Shown piece after piece: positions 16,790 through 24,993 of a stretch of 64,000 nucleotides of DNA. Origin of the DNA: DASUPK01 sp963695675 (GTDB taxonomy: Bacteria; Actinomycetota; Thermoleophilia; Solirubrobacterales; 70-9); contig CAVOGY010000007.1 of assembly GCA_963695675.1 (NCBI GenBank), positions 496,001 to 560,000 on the forward strand, written 5' to 3'. Within the stretch, counting starts at the first letter, position 1, and each line of letters begins with the position of its first letter. A program made the position numbers and the translations under genes. Below the pieces are notes generated by a model that saw only the letters and a program-made list of their open reading frames with translations, ran no database searches and had not been told where the DNA came from.

Positions 16790-18306
16790 GCGGGCGTGAC
16801 CGGATTCCGCCGCTCCGGGGGGCGGCGGTCCTTGCTCGCCGCTAGCGCGAAGCGCCGGACGAGCTCGGCGCGGAGGTGATCCGGCTCGATCACCGCGTCG
16901 ACGACGAGTTCCGAGGCGAGGTGGAGGATGTCGATGTCCGCGGCGTACTCCTCGCGCTTCTCGTTGACGAAGCGCTCGCGCTCGGCGGGATCGTCGATCT
17001 CCTGGATCTGGTTGAAGAAGACCGCGTTGATCGCCGCCTCCGGCCCCATCACCGCGATCTGCGCCTGGGGGAACGCCAGGCAGGCGTCCGGCTCGAACGC
17101 GGGGCCGGCCATCGCGTAGAGGCCCGCGCCGTAGGCCTTGCGAACGATCACCGAGAGCTTCGGGACCGTGGCCTCGGAGACGGCGCTGATCATCTTCGCG
17201 CCGTGGCGGATGATCCCCTGGCGCTCGACGTCCTTGCCGATCATGAAGCCCGGCACGTCCGCGAGGAAGAGCAGTGGAACGTTGAAGGCGTTGCAGGTCA
17301 TGATGAAGCGGGCCGCCTTGTCGGCCGAGTCGACGAAGAGGACGCCGCCCTTCACCTTCGGCTGATTGGCCACGATCCCGACCACCCGCCCGTCGAGGCG
17401 CGCGTAGCCGACCACGACCTCCTTCGCCCAGCGGTCGTGCACCTCGAGAAAGGAGCCGGCGTCCACGAACGCCTCGATCAGATCCTTGACGTCGAAGGGG
17501 TCCTTCTCGTTGTCGGGCACGATCTCCGAGACCGAAGGACCCTGCTGCGGCTCGGCCGGCGGCGCGGCCGGTGGATCCTCCCGCCAGTTGACGGGCATGT
17601 AGGACAGGTAGCGCCGGGCGAGGTCGATCGCCTCCTCGTCGCTCGGGCTCAGGAAGTGGCCGACCCCGGAAACCGAGGTGTGCATGCGGGCGCCGCCCAT
17701 CTCCTCGAGGGTCACCTTCTCCCCGATCACCATCTCCGCCATCCGCGGCGAACCCAGATACATCGAGGCGTTGCCGTCGCGCATGATCACGACGTCGCAG
17801 AAGGAGGGGATGTAGGCGCCGCCGGCGGCGCTGGGGCCGAAGAGCAGGCACACCTGCGGCACCTGGCCGGAGAGGCGCACCTGGGTGTGGAAGATACGGC
17901 CGGCACCACGACGGCCGGGGAACATCCGTACCTGGTCGGTGATTCGGGCCCCGGCCGAGTCGACGAGGTAGACGATCGGCACCTGGTGTGCCAGAGCACG
18001 CTCCTGAATGCGGAGGATCTTCTCGACGGTCTTCGGTCCCCAGGAACCCGCCTTGACGGCCGGGTCGTTCGCCATAAACGCCACCGGACGTCCCGCGACC
18101 GTCCCCATCCCGGTGACAACCCCATCGGCCCCGAGGCCCTCGTGCTCCCAGTTGGCGAGCAGCCCCTCCTCGGCGAGTGAATCGGGGTCGAGCAGCCGGG
18201 AGACCCGCTCCCGGACCGGCAGCTTCTGCTGCTCCGCGACCTTCCTGCGATGTCGCTCCGGACCGCCCTCCAGCGCGGCGTCGAGGGCCGCCCTGACGTC
18301 GCTCAC
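16786..18306 (-). CDS. Acyl-CoA carboxylase, carboxyltransferase (beta) subunit
   Basis: 506 residues with both crotonase-fold halves of a biotin-dependent carboxyltransferase. The N-half has VDSAGARITDQ and FGPSAAGGAYIPSF (oxyanion hole, CoA side). The C-half has ANQPKVKGGVLFVDSADKAA, FLADVPGFMIG, and RKAYGAGLYAMAG. It transfers carboxylate from carboxybiotin to propionyl-CoA, methylcrotonyl-CoA or a similar acyl-CoA. No biotin carboxylase/BCCP subunit is nearby. The end is four bases into the convergent desaturase. Propionyl-CoA carboxylation would fit the ethylmalonyl-CoA pathway genes downstream, while the nearby HMG-CoA lyase would fit a methylcrotonyl-CoA role; the sequence does not settle this. 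Confidence 0.9.
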   Translation of the reverse strand: MSDVRAALDAALEGGPERHRRKVAEQQKLPVRERVSRLLDPDSLAEEGLLANWEHEGLGADGVVTGMGTVAGRPVAFMANDPAVKAGSWGPKTVEKILRIQERALAHQVPIVYLVDSAGARITDQVRMFPGRRGAGRIFHTQVRLSGQVPQVCLLFGPSAAGGAYIPSFCDVVIMRDGNASMYLGSPRMAEMVIGEKVTLEEMGGARMHTSVSGVGHFLSPSDEEAIDLARRYLSYMPVNWREDPPAAPPAEPQQGPSVSEIVPDNEKDPFDVKDLIEAFVDAGSFLEVHDRWAKEVVVGYARLDGRVVGIVANQPKVKGGVLFVDSADKAARFIMTCNAFNVPLLFLADVPGFMIGKDVERQGIIRHGAKMISAVSEATVPKLSVIVRKAYGAGLYAMAGPAFEPDACLAFPQAQIAVMGPEAAINAVFFNQIQEIDDPAERERFVNEKREEYAADIDILHLASELVVDAVIEPDHLRAELVRRFALAASKDRRPPERRNPVTPA

Positions 18307-18317
18307 GACTTCCTCAA

Positions 18318-19127
18318 CTATGTCCTCAGGTCCGCTTCGTGCTCGGGCCGGGGCTCTGCGGCGGTCTCGCGCTCGGTGGTGACGGTGTACTCCTCGGTGT
18401 CCTGGGGCTCCGCCTGAGCCTCGGCTTCGGCAGCCTCGGTGCCGCTCGCAACCTCGGTCTCGGCCTGCCCGCCCTCTACGCCCTCGTCCCGCGCCGTGCG
18501 ATCGAGTTGCTCCGGCAGCTCGAAGGCGCCCGAGCGGTGTTGAGACACGGCCGCCGTCAGCTTGGCCGAGAGCTCCTCTGTATCGGCGATCACGTCGTCG
18601 CGACGGCGAATCAGGTCGGCTATCACGGCCTCGATGTTCTCGCGGCGCTGGAGGCCCTCCTCGACGATTCGCCGCGCCTGTGCCTCCGCCGCCTCGATTG
18701 CCTCACGGGCCTGTGCCTCCGCCTGAGCCTTGGCGGACGACAACACCTCCTCCGCCGCCTGGCGGGTCTGCTGGGCGTATGAGTCCGCGGACGTCCGGGT
18801 CTCCGTCGCGTACTTGTCCACCTCCGTTCGGGTCTCTTCCGCCTCCATGTTCGCGGTGTTGATCGTTCCGCGAGCCTCATCCTGGGCCTCGGCGCGGATC
18901 TGCTGGGCGCTCTCCTCCGCCTGGGCGAGGATCGCGCCGGTTCGCTGGCCGACGCGCTCGAGCTCGCGCTTCACGATGTCCGACCGGGACTCGTCCCCGG
19001 CACCGGTCTCGAGCCAATCCGCAAGTCTGCGCAGGAACTTCTCGACCTCATGCTTGTCGTAGCCCCGCCGGGCGGTGGGGAAGGTGGCGTTTCTGATCCG
19101 GTCGACGCTGGTCTGGTCGGCTCCCAT
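18318..19127 (-). CDS. DivIVA-domain coiled-coil protein
   Basis: 269 residues. The N-terminus (IRNATFPTARRGYDKHEVEKFLRRL, residues about 11-36) matches the DivIVA membrane-curvature-binding head, with RRGYDKHEVEKFL as core. It is followed by a long coiled coil rich in Ala, Glu, Gln and Arg (about 60-190), then a low-complexity acidic tail with alternating Glu/Ala (TEAAEAEAQAEPQDTEE). DivIVA-like proteins gather at poles or septa and recruit growth or division machinery. It lies 11 bp upstream of the carboxyltransferase gene on the same strand. Confidence 0.85.
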   Translation of the reverse strand: MGADQTSVDRIRNATFPTARRGYDKHEVEKFLRRLADWLETGAGDESRSDIVKRELERVGQRTGAILAQAEESAQQIRAEAQDEARGTINTANMEAEETRTEVDKYATETRTSADSYAQQTRQAAEEVLSSAKAQAEAQAREAIEAAEAQARRIVEEGLQRRENIEAVIADLIRRRDDVIADTEELSAKLTAAVSQHRSGAFELPEQLDRTARDEGVEGGQAETEVASGTEAAEAEAQAEPQDTEEYTVTTERETAAEPRPEHEADLRT

Positions 19128-19160
19128 GCTCCTGATCCTCCTTGCGCTCGCCTAGCCCGC

Positions 19161-20045
19161 CTAGCCCCGGGCATCCACGGGGACGGGCCGATCTCCCGAA
19201 TAATCGTAGAACCCCCTGCCGGACTTCCGCCCGAAGTCGCCGACGGAGACCATCTTCTTGAGCGTCTCGGGGGCTGCGAAGCGTTCCTCGCCGTAGGCGT
19301 CCACCATCACGTCGGCGATCGCCGCCAGCGTGTCGAGCCCGACGAAGTCGGCGAGGGTCAGCGGGCCCATCGGATGGCTCGCGCCGGCCATCATGCCGGT
19401 GTCGATGTCCTCGATCGATCCGACGCCCTGCTCTTGCGCGCGGATCGCGTCGAGCATGTAGGGGACGAGCAACCTGTTGACGATGAAGCCGCGGTTGTCC
19501 TTCGCCGCGACCGTCGTCTTGCCGAGCCTCTTGCCGACCTCGAAGCCCAGGGCGACGGCATCGTCACTTGACCTCTCCGCGCGCACGACCTCGAGCAGCG
19601 GCATCACCTGCGCTGGATTGAAGAAGTGGAGGCCGATCATGCGCTCCGGGCGCTTGGTGGCGTCCGCCTGCGCGGCGACCGGGAGCGAAGAGGTGTTGGT
19701 GGCGAGGTAGGCATCATCATTGACAACCTCGTCGACCTCCCGCCACATCTCTAGCTTGCGGTCGAGATCCTCGGTGATCGCCTCGATCACCAGACCGCAG
19801 TCGGCGAGGTCGGCGTAGTCGAGGGTCGGTGCGATCCGGCCCCGGACCGCTTCCGCATCGGATTGCTCCAGCTTGCCCTTCTCGACGGCGCGGCCGAGCT
19901 GCTTCTCGATCTTGCCGATTCCCGTGTCGAGGGCTGCCTGGTCGACCTCCCGGACCACGACGTCCCATCCCTCCTGGGCGCAGATCTGAGAGATCCCGTG
20001 GCCCATGAGCCCGCAGCCCAGGACGCCGACCTTGCTGATCGCCAT
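19161..20045 (-). CDS. 3-hydroxybutyryl-CoA dehydrogenase
   Basis: 294 residues. The Rossmann fold starts with GVLGCGLMGHGI (residues 7-18). The signature IGLHFFNPAQVMPLLEVV contains the catalytic His, and Glu/Asn partners follow; the C-terminal dimerisation domain has GFIVNRLLVPYMLDAIR and the ASHPMGPLTLADFVGLD region. It interconverts acetoacetyl-CoA and (S)-3-hydroxybutyryl-CoA with NAD(P)H. In this window it links acetoacetyl-CoA synthetase with the crotonyl-CoA carboxylase route; the required crotonase is not visible here. It is divergent from the sulfatase at 20158 with an approximately 110-bp shared upstream region. Confidence 0.93.
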   Translation of the reverse strand: MAISKVGVLGCGLMGHGISQICAQEGWDVVVREVDQAALDTGIGKIEKQLGRAVEKGKLEQSDAEAVRGRIAPTLDYADLADCGLVIEAITEDLDRKLEMWREVDEVVNDDAYLATNTSSLPVAAQADATKRPERMIGLHFFNPAQVMPLLEVVRAERSSDDAVALGFEVGKRLGKTTVAAKDNRGFIVNRLLVPYMLDAIRAQEQGVGSIEDIDTGMMAGASHPMGPLTLADFVGLDTLAAIADVMVDAYGEERFAAPETLKKMVSVGDFGRKSGRGFYDYSGDRPVPVDARG

Positions 20046-20157
20046 GTTCTTGCGCTCCTCCGCCTCGACTGATTGGCGGCGAGAGCATACGTTCCTCTAC
20101 GCTTCCCGGCTCCGCGACATGGCGCAACCGCCTGGGGGGTCGCGGGTTTCAGGTCCG

Positions 20158-21693
20158 ATGAGCTTGGGGCGTCCACACAGAACGGGATTCACGCTTGCCG
20201 TGCTGGCCGCGGCGATGCTCGCCTGGGCGATCGCGGGGGCGATCGGCTCCCCCTCCAATTCACCGGCGGCCGCGACCCGCCCAGCCGTCCCGAGGGCCAC
20301 CGGCCCTTGCGACGCGAAATGTCAGGCGGGCCGGAATCAGAAGAAGCAGAACCAGGCTGAGCTACGCAGGCGCAATGCCCAGCAGAAGCGACCAAACGTG
20401 ATCGTCATCGACACCGACGACCAGAACGCCTCGGACATGTTCGTGATGCAGAAGACGCTCAGCCTGCTCGGCGCCCACGGCACCACCTTCCAGAACAGCT
20501 ACGTCTCCTACCCCCTCTGCTGCCCATCCCGCGCGACCTTCCTGACCGGGCAGTACGCCCACAACCACGGGGTGGTGACCGATAACCAGTACGGCGTGCT
20601 GGACAACAGCAACACCCTCGCGGTTTGGCTGAACAACGCCAAGTACCGGACGGCGATGGTCGGCAAGTACCTGAACGGATATGGCCTCGTGAACCGGCGT
20701 GAGATCCCCCCGGGCTGGAGAGAGTGGTTCGCCCTCACCGGGGGAACGGAGCAGAAGCGTTACGGATTCGACCTCAACGAGAACGGCAAGGTCCGCTACT
20801 ACCCGCGTAAGCCGCAGAACTACATCGACTACGTCCTCGGCGCCAAGGTGAATGAGCTGCTCAAGGCATGGGCTCCCAGCCCGAAGCCGTTCTTCCTCTA
20901 CTACAACCCGAACAACCCGCACGGCGAGCGCGCCCTGCCGGCGTGGTCCACCCGCGATCCCGAGCCGGCACCGCGGTACCTGGGCAGCTTCGGCGACATC
21001 GGCGTGCCCCGGACTCCGAACTTCGACGAGCCGGATATGAAGGACAAGCCGGACCAGATCCAGGCCCTCCCCCGCCTCTCCGACGACCTGATCGCCGACC
21101 TCGACCGCCGCTATCGCGGCCGGCTCGAGAGCCTGCTCTCCGTTGACGACGAGGTGAAGCGGATCGTTGGGCTCGTCAGGAAGTTCGGCGACAAGCGCAA
21201 GACCTTCTTCATCTTCACATCGGACAACGGCCTCGAGATGGGTGCCCACCGCATCCAGTTCAAGAACTTCCTCTACGAGGAGGGAGAGCGCGTTCCGCTG
21301 ATCATCCGTGGCCCAGGCGTACCCGAGAACGTGACGCGCGATCAGCTCGTCGCCAACATCGACCTGGCGCCGACCATCGTCGCCATCACCAAGGCCCAGC
21401 CCCTGCGGGTCATGGATGGGATCAACCTGCTGCCGCTGACGCGGGACCCAACCAGCGACATTGGCCGCGATCTGCTCTTCGAGAGCACCGACCTCGGGAT
21501 CTACGGGCTTCGCCGAGGCCCCTGGGCCTATAACCGGTACAGCAACGGCGACGAGGAGCTCTACAACCTGAACACGGACCCGTATGAGCTCGAGAGCCTC
21601 GGCACGGACCACGCCTACGCCGACCTCAGAGCGTCACTGGCGGCCGAGCTGGAGCGGTTGAAGACCTGCTCCGGCGCCTCCTGCCACCCCTAG
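20158..21693 (+). CDS. Secreted sulfatase, second paralogue
   Basis: About 511 residues from ATG at 20158, the start that places a clean signal segment (FTLAVLAAAMLAWAIAGAIG) at residues 11-30; the frame is open upstream to 20005. After a linker rich in Gln, Lys and Arg comes the fold start VIVIDTDDQN (metal Asp pair). The signature is CCPSRATFLTGQY with Cys121 as formylglycine precursor, and FTSDNGLEMGAHR carries later ligands. The tail TCSGASC echoes CTGASC in the sulfatase at 7390, and the two share the NHGV and KYLNGYGL elements. Substrate unknown, probably an extracellular sulfated compound. Confidence 0.9.
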   Translation: MSLGRPHRTGFTLAVLAAAMLAWAIAGAIGSPSNSPAAATRPAVPRATGPCDAKCQAGRNQKKQNQAELRRRNAQQKRPNVIVIDTDDQNASDMFVMQKTLSLLGAHGTTFQNSYVSYPLCCPSRATFLTGQYAHNHGVVTDNQYGVLDNSNTLAVWLNNAKYRTAMVGKYLNGYGLVNRREIPPGWREWFALTGGTEQKRYGFDLNENGKVRYYPRKPQNYIDYVLGAKVNELLKAWAPSPKPFFLYYNPNNPHGERALPAWSTRDPEPAPRYLGSFGDIGVPRTPNFDEPDMKDKPDQIQALPRLSDDLIADLDRRYRGRLESLLSVDDEVKRIVGLVRKFGDKRKTFFIFTSDNGLEMGAHRIQFKNFLYEEGERVPLIIRGPGVPENVTRDQLVANIDLAPTIVAITKAQPLRVMDGINLLPLTRDPTSDIGRDLLFESTDLGIYGLRRGPWAYNRYSNGDEELYNLNTDPYELESLGTDHAYADLRASLAAELERLKTCSGASCHP

Positions 21694-22072
21694 GCCGCCG
21701 ACGCCTCCTCGAGCTTCTTCTGCATCGCCTCGGCGAGTGCGTTGACCCCGCTCATCGGGCGGACGTAGACCGCCATCCGGTTGACGCGGCCGTCGGAGTC
21801 GAAGTGGAGGAAGTCGATCCCGTCGAGCTCGCGGTCACCCACCCTGGCGCTGAATGCGAGGGCGGCCGCATCGCCCGTCTCCACCTGATCCGTATACCGG
21901 AAGTCCTCGAAGACCTGGACGACGGCCCCGAGCAGCATCGCCACGGCATCGCGCCCCTCATAGGGCTTGAAGACGACCGGGCTGCGAAAGGCGACGTCCT
22001 CGGCGAAGAGCTCGTCGATCGCTGAGAAGTCCTTGGATTCCGCTGCGGCGCGAAACCGCGATCGCTCTTCAT
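21690..22072 (-). CDS. SnoaL/NTF2-like protein, start disturbed
   Basis: About 125 residues of an NTF2-like fold: RFRAAAESKDFSAIDELFAE, then DVAFRSPVVFKPYEGRDAVA, a central strand set, and DFLHFDSDGRVNRMAVYVRP. The frame lacks an in-frame ATG, GTG or TTG near the expected start; an ATG at 22072 is in another frame and would join by a one-base change near 22055. It is therefore probably the next gene after HMG-CoA lyase, with its start hit by an indel. Families of this fold include isomerases and hydrolases, but none can be assigned. Its 3' end abuts the convergent sulfatase. Confidence 0.65.
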
Positions 22073-23006
22073 GTGCCGCAAGCCTATCTGGTGCCAGTCG
22101 ATTGGGCCCGAGGTGAGAAGATGCGCGCCGAGCGGGCGACCGAGCACCTTCTGGGCCTCCGACGAGGCGGCGATCAGCTTCGACAGGTCGACCCCGGTTG
22201 CCACGCCCATCTCCTCCAGCATCGACACCAGATCCTCGGTGGAGATGTTGCCGGTCGACCCGGGTGGGACCGGGCAACCCCCGAGCTCGCCGAAGGAGCT
22301 CTCGAACGCGTCGATGCCTTGCTCGAGCGCCGCCAGCACGTTCGCAAGGCCCTGTCCACGAGTGTTGTGGAAGTGCGCGGTGAGCTCGGGATCCGGGAGA
22401 CGCACTCGGGCGGCCGCGAAGAACTCGCCCACCTGGCGAGGGTTGGCCATCCCGGTCGTGTCCCCGAAGGCGATCTCCTCGCAGCCGAAGCCCACGAGCC
22501 GCTCGGCGATCTCGAAGACGCGCTCGGCCGGAACCTCGCCCTCGTATGGGCAGCCGAAGCTGGTCGAGATCACGCCCTCGCAGCGCAGCCCCACATCCCG
22601 GGCGGCGGCGATCGTGCCCTCCAGGTCGGCCAGCGACTCGTCGATCGGGCGATTGACGTTCTTGCGGTTGTGGGTCTCGGAGGCCGAGAGGAAGAAGTTC
22701 GCTTCCTGGAAGCGGTCGCGGAACTCGAGTGCGTTCTCGAGGCCCTTCCGGTTCGGGATCAGCACCGAATACGCGACGTCCTCCCGAGGCTCGAACCGCG
22801 TCAAGCACCTCGGCGGCGTCGGCGAGCTGGGGAACGACGTCCGGGCGAACGAACGAGGTGACCTCGATCCGCCTCAGGCCGGCGTCGGCCAGCAATCCGA
22901 TCAGGCGCAGCTTCTCCTCGGTCGGGATCACCTCGGGCTCGTTCTGGAACCCGTCGCGAGGGCCAACCTCCCGAATCCGGACGACTTTCGGCAGCTGCTC
23001 GGCCAT
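22073..23006 (-). pseudogene. Hydroxymethylglutaryl-CoA lyase, frameshifted
   Basis: The N-terminal frame from ATG 23006 (MAEQLPKVVRIREVGPRDGFQNEP) carries the catalytic Arg/Asp RxxxPRDG segment and continues to ADAAEVLDAV. At about 22781-22789 (a ctcccgagg context) the frame shifts by one base and the second frame resumes with YSVLIPNRKGLENALEF. Later motifs are ASETHNRKNVNR, FGDTTGMANP, AHFHNTRGQGLANVLAALEQ (metal His pair) and GGCPVPPGSTGNISTEDL, which resembles the HMG-CoA lyase Cys-loop signature. A second frame change is needed near 22088 to reach a plausible stop after GPIDWH. The enzyme would split HMG-CoA to acetoacetate and acetyl-CoA, feeding acetoacetyl-CoA synthetase. Either sequencing indels or a true pseudogene. 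Confidence 0.8.
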
Positions 23007-23066
23007 CAGCTTGAGCCTAGCCGGATGACTGCGGGCGGCCATGTAGGCGGCGCGGGGGTGGGACAT

Positions 23067-23101
23067 GGCGAGTTCTCGCCGCATGGCGGCGAGAACTCGC
23101 C
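23067..23101 (-). repeat. Perfect 16-bp stem, 3-nt loop inverted repeat
   Basis: Left arm 23067-23082 (ggcgagttctcgccgc), loop atg, right arm 23086-23101, complementary at all 16 positions. It lies in the gap between the thioesterase gene and the HMG-CoA lyase gene, which are read in the same direction. There is no T-run on either side, so it is not a textbook intrinsic terminator. Each arm is itself almost palindromic, so it may be a protein-binding site or an mRNA-processing or stabilising structure. Confidence 0.8.
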
Positions 23102-23110
23102 AACCCGCCC

Positions 23111-23482
23111 CTATGACCCGGTCACGGACCCGATCTCGATCACGCGGCGCTCGTGGGTGCCGACGCCGATCGTGCGGTCGCCTTCCTTGACCTCGACGTC
23201 GAAGCGCAGCTTGCGTCCGTCGACGACCTCGCGCAGCTTCGCGTGCGCCGTGCAGGTCTGGCCCTCGGCCGCGGCCGCGACGTGCTTGACGCAGATCTCG
23301 AAGCCGACCGTCGCCTTGCCCTCCTCGAGGTGCTCGAGGGCGAGGATCGCGGCGTTCCGCTCGATCATCCCGATCATGCCGGGCGTCGAGAGCACTCTTG
23401 CTCCGATCGTGCCGCCGACGTCGGTGAGCAGGCGGTCCTCAAGCACAAACTCGTCGGTGCGCTCCATCCCGGGCTCCAACAT
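23111..23482 (-). CDS. Hotdog-fold acyl-CoA thioesterase (FlK-like)
   Basis: About 123 residues from ATG 23482 (TTG 23485 is an alternative closer to the GAGGAGG ribosome site). The layout, with TDVGGTIGARVLSTPGMIGM, then IERNAAILALEHLEEGKATVG and FEICVKHVAAAAEGQTCTAH, matches the fluoroacetyl-CoA-thioesterase-like hotdog family: Thr/Glu/His residues typical of the active site are present (Glu in IERNAA, His in EICVKHVAA). It should hydrolyse a short acyl-CoA, substrate unknown. It lies between an SDR and HMG-CoA lyase in a same-strand run, suggesting involvement in acyl-CoA breakdown. Confidence 0.75.
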   Translation of the reverse strand: MLEPGMERTDEFVLEDRLLTDVGGTIGARVLSTPGMIGMIERNAAILALEHLEEGKATVGFEICVKHVAAAAEGQTCTAHAKLREVVDGRKLRFDVEVKEGDRTIGVGTHERRVIEIGSVTGS

Positions 23483-23528
23483 CAACGCTTCGCCTCCTCA
23501 GCTTCGCTTCCGGGGGCTACGCGAATCA

Positions 23529-24266
23529 CTAGACCATTCCCAGGCCACCCGAGACGCCAAGCGTCTCGCCAGTGACGTAGGAGGCGTCATCCGAGGCAAG
23601 GAAGGCGACAGCGGCGGCGACTTCTTCCGGCTGTCCCAGGCGCCGTAGCTGCGTCCCCGCCTTCATCGTCTCCACGACCTTCTCGCCGATCTCGCCGAGC
23701 TCCTTCGCCCGCATCAGGAGCGGGGTCTCAATCGGGCCGGGCGCGATCGCGTTCGCGATGATGCCGAAGCGAGCGCCCTCGCGTGCCATCACCTTGGTGA
23801 AGGCGATCACGCCCCCCTTGGCCGCCGAGTACACCGCCGAGCCCTTCGACCCCACCCGGCCGGCCTCGGAGGCGATGTTCACGATCCGCCCGTAGCCCGC
23901 CTCCTGCATACCGGGCAGCGCCGCGAAGGTGCAATTGAGCACCCCGTTCAGGTTCACCGCGATCACCTTCTGCCACTGCTCCGGTGTGGTCTGTGAGAAG
24001 AAGCCGAACTCGTCAGTGCCGGCGTTGTTGACCAGAATCTCGATCGGCACCCCGGCGCTCTCAACGGCGGCCTCGGCGGAGCCGAGATCGGTTACGTCGA
24101 GCTCGATCGGCAGCCCCGAGATCTCGCCGGCGACCTCGGTCGCGCCCTCGAAATTCAGGTCTCCGACCGTCACCTCGGCGCCTTCGGCCGAGAGGCGCCG
24201 CGCGATCGCGGCGCCGATGCCGCTGGCGCCGCCGGTGACCAGCGCCTTTCTTCCCTCGAGTCTCAC
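23529..24266 (-). CDS. Short-chain dehydrogenase/reductase (FabG-like)
   Basis: 245 residues. The cofactor motif is TGGASGIGAAIARRL (residues 11-25), with Asp in VTVGDLNFEG suggesting NAD(H) preference. NNAGTDE follows, and the catalytic Ser-Tyr-Lys set is in NIASEAG and YSAAKGGVIAFTK. The end YVTGETLGVSGGLGMV is typical of the family. Likely a 3-hydroxyacyl-CoA or alcohol dehydrogenase. It leads the same-strand run that continues to the thioesterase, HMG-CoA lyase and NTF2-like gene, so a role in acyl-CoA oxidation is a reasonable inference. Divergent from npdG with a very short shared region. Confidence 0.9.
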   Translation of the reverse strand: MRLEGRKALVTGGASGIGAAIARRLSAEGAEVTVGDLNFEGATEVAGEISGLPIELDVTDLGSAEAAVESAGVPIEILVNNAGTDEFGFFSQTTPEQWQKVIAVNLNGVLNCTFAALPGMQEAGYGRIVNIASEAGRVGSKGSAVYSAAKGGVIAFTKVMAREGARFGIIANAIAPGPIETPLLMRAKELGEIGEKVVETMKAGTQLRRLGQPEEVAAAVAFLASDDASYVTGETLGVSGGLGMV

Positions 24267-24309
24267 TCTGGAGGCAGCCTATTCCGGGCGCCGTGTAGCT
24301 TGCTCGCCG

Positions 24310-24993
24310 GTGGCAGCGCCAATTCCGATCATCGGCGGCACCGGGTCCCTGGGCTATGGCCTCGCCCTGCGCTGGGCGCGCGCCGGACAGGCCGTCGTAA
24401 TCGGCTCCCGAGTGGCGGCACGGGCCGAGGAGGCGGCCGACCGCGTGCGAGGCGAGGTCGACGGCGCCGAGGTCGAGGGGCTCGCCAACGCCGATGCCGC
24501 GACCCGAGGGCCGATCGTCTTCCTCACGGTGCCGTTCCGCGCTCAGTCGGAGACGTTGACGAATCTCAAGGAGGTGCTCTCCCCCGGCCAGCTCCTGGTC
24601 GACTGCACGGTGCCGACTGCCGCGGCGATCAGCGGGCGAGCCACCAGGACCCTCGGGGTCTGGCAGGGGTCGGCGGCCCAGCAGGCAGAGGAGATGGTGC
24701 CCGAGGGAGTGACCGTGATCTCCGCTCTGCACACTGTGAGCGCCCCGAAGCTCTCCGCGGGCGATCAGCTCGACGAGGACGTCCTGATCTGCGGCGACAA
24801 GAAAGCAGACAAGGCGCGCGTAGCGACGCTGATCGAGCAGATCGACGGCCTCCGCGCGGTCAACGCCGGAGCGCTGGAGATGGCCCGAATCATCGAGACC
24901 CTGACCCCGATGCTGATCTCGATCAACGTCCGTTACAAGGCACACGCCGGCATGAAGATCATGGATCTCCCCGACGCAGATCACTGGGCGTGA
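24310..24993 (+). CDS. npdG: F420-dependent NADP reductase
   Basis: 227 residues from GTG 24310 (VAAPIPIIGGTGSLGYGLAL); the open frame extends upstream but the Rossmann motif GGTGSLGYG begins right after this start. NADP-binding SRVAARAEEAADR follows, then LTVPFRAQSETL, LVDCTVPT and SALHTVSAPKL, all as in Fno/NpdG proteins, and the C-terminal domain ends ISINVRYKAHAGMKI. It transfers hydride between F420H2 and NADP+ in the cytosol, coupling the F420 pool to NADPH. Its stop overlaps the cofD start (GTGA), placing use and synthesis of the cofactor in one operon. Confidence 0.92.
   Translation: MAAPIPIIGGTGSLGYGLALRWARAGQAVVIGSRVAARAEEAADRVRGEVDGAEVEGLANADAATRGPIVFLTVPFRAQSETLTNLKEVLSPGQLLVDCTVPTAAAISGRATRTLGVWQGSAAQQAEEMVPEGVTVISALHTVSAPKLSAGDQLDEDVLICGDKKADKARVATLIEQIDGLRAVNAGALEMARIIETLTPMLISINVRYKAHAGMKIMDLPDADHWA

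Noticed and set aside
20362..21612. Minus-strand frame under the second sulfatase
   Set aside because: Val/Leu-rich shadow with no recognisable fold; the sulfatase signature is on the plus strand.
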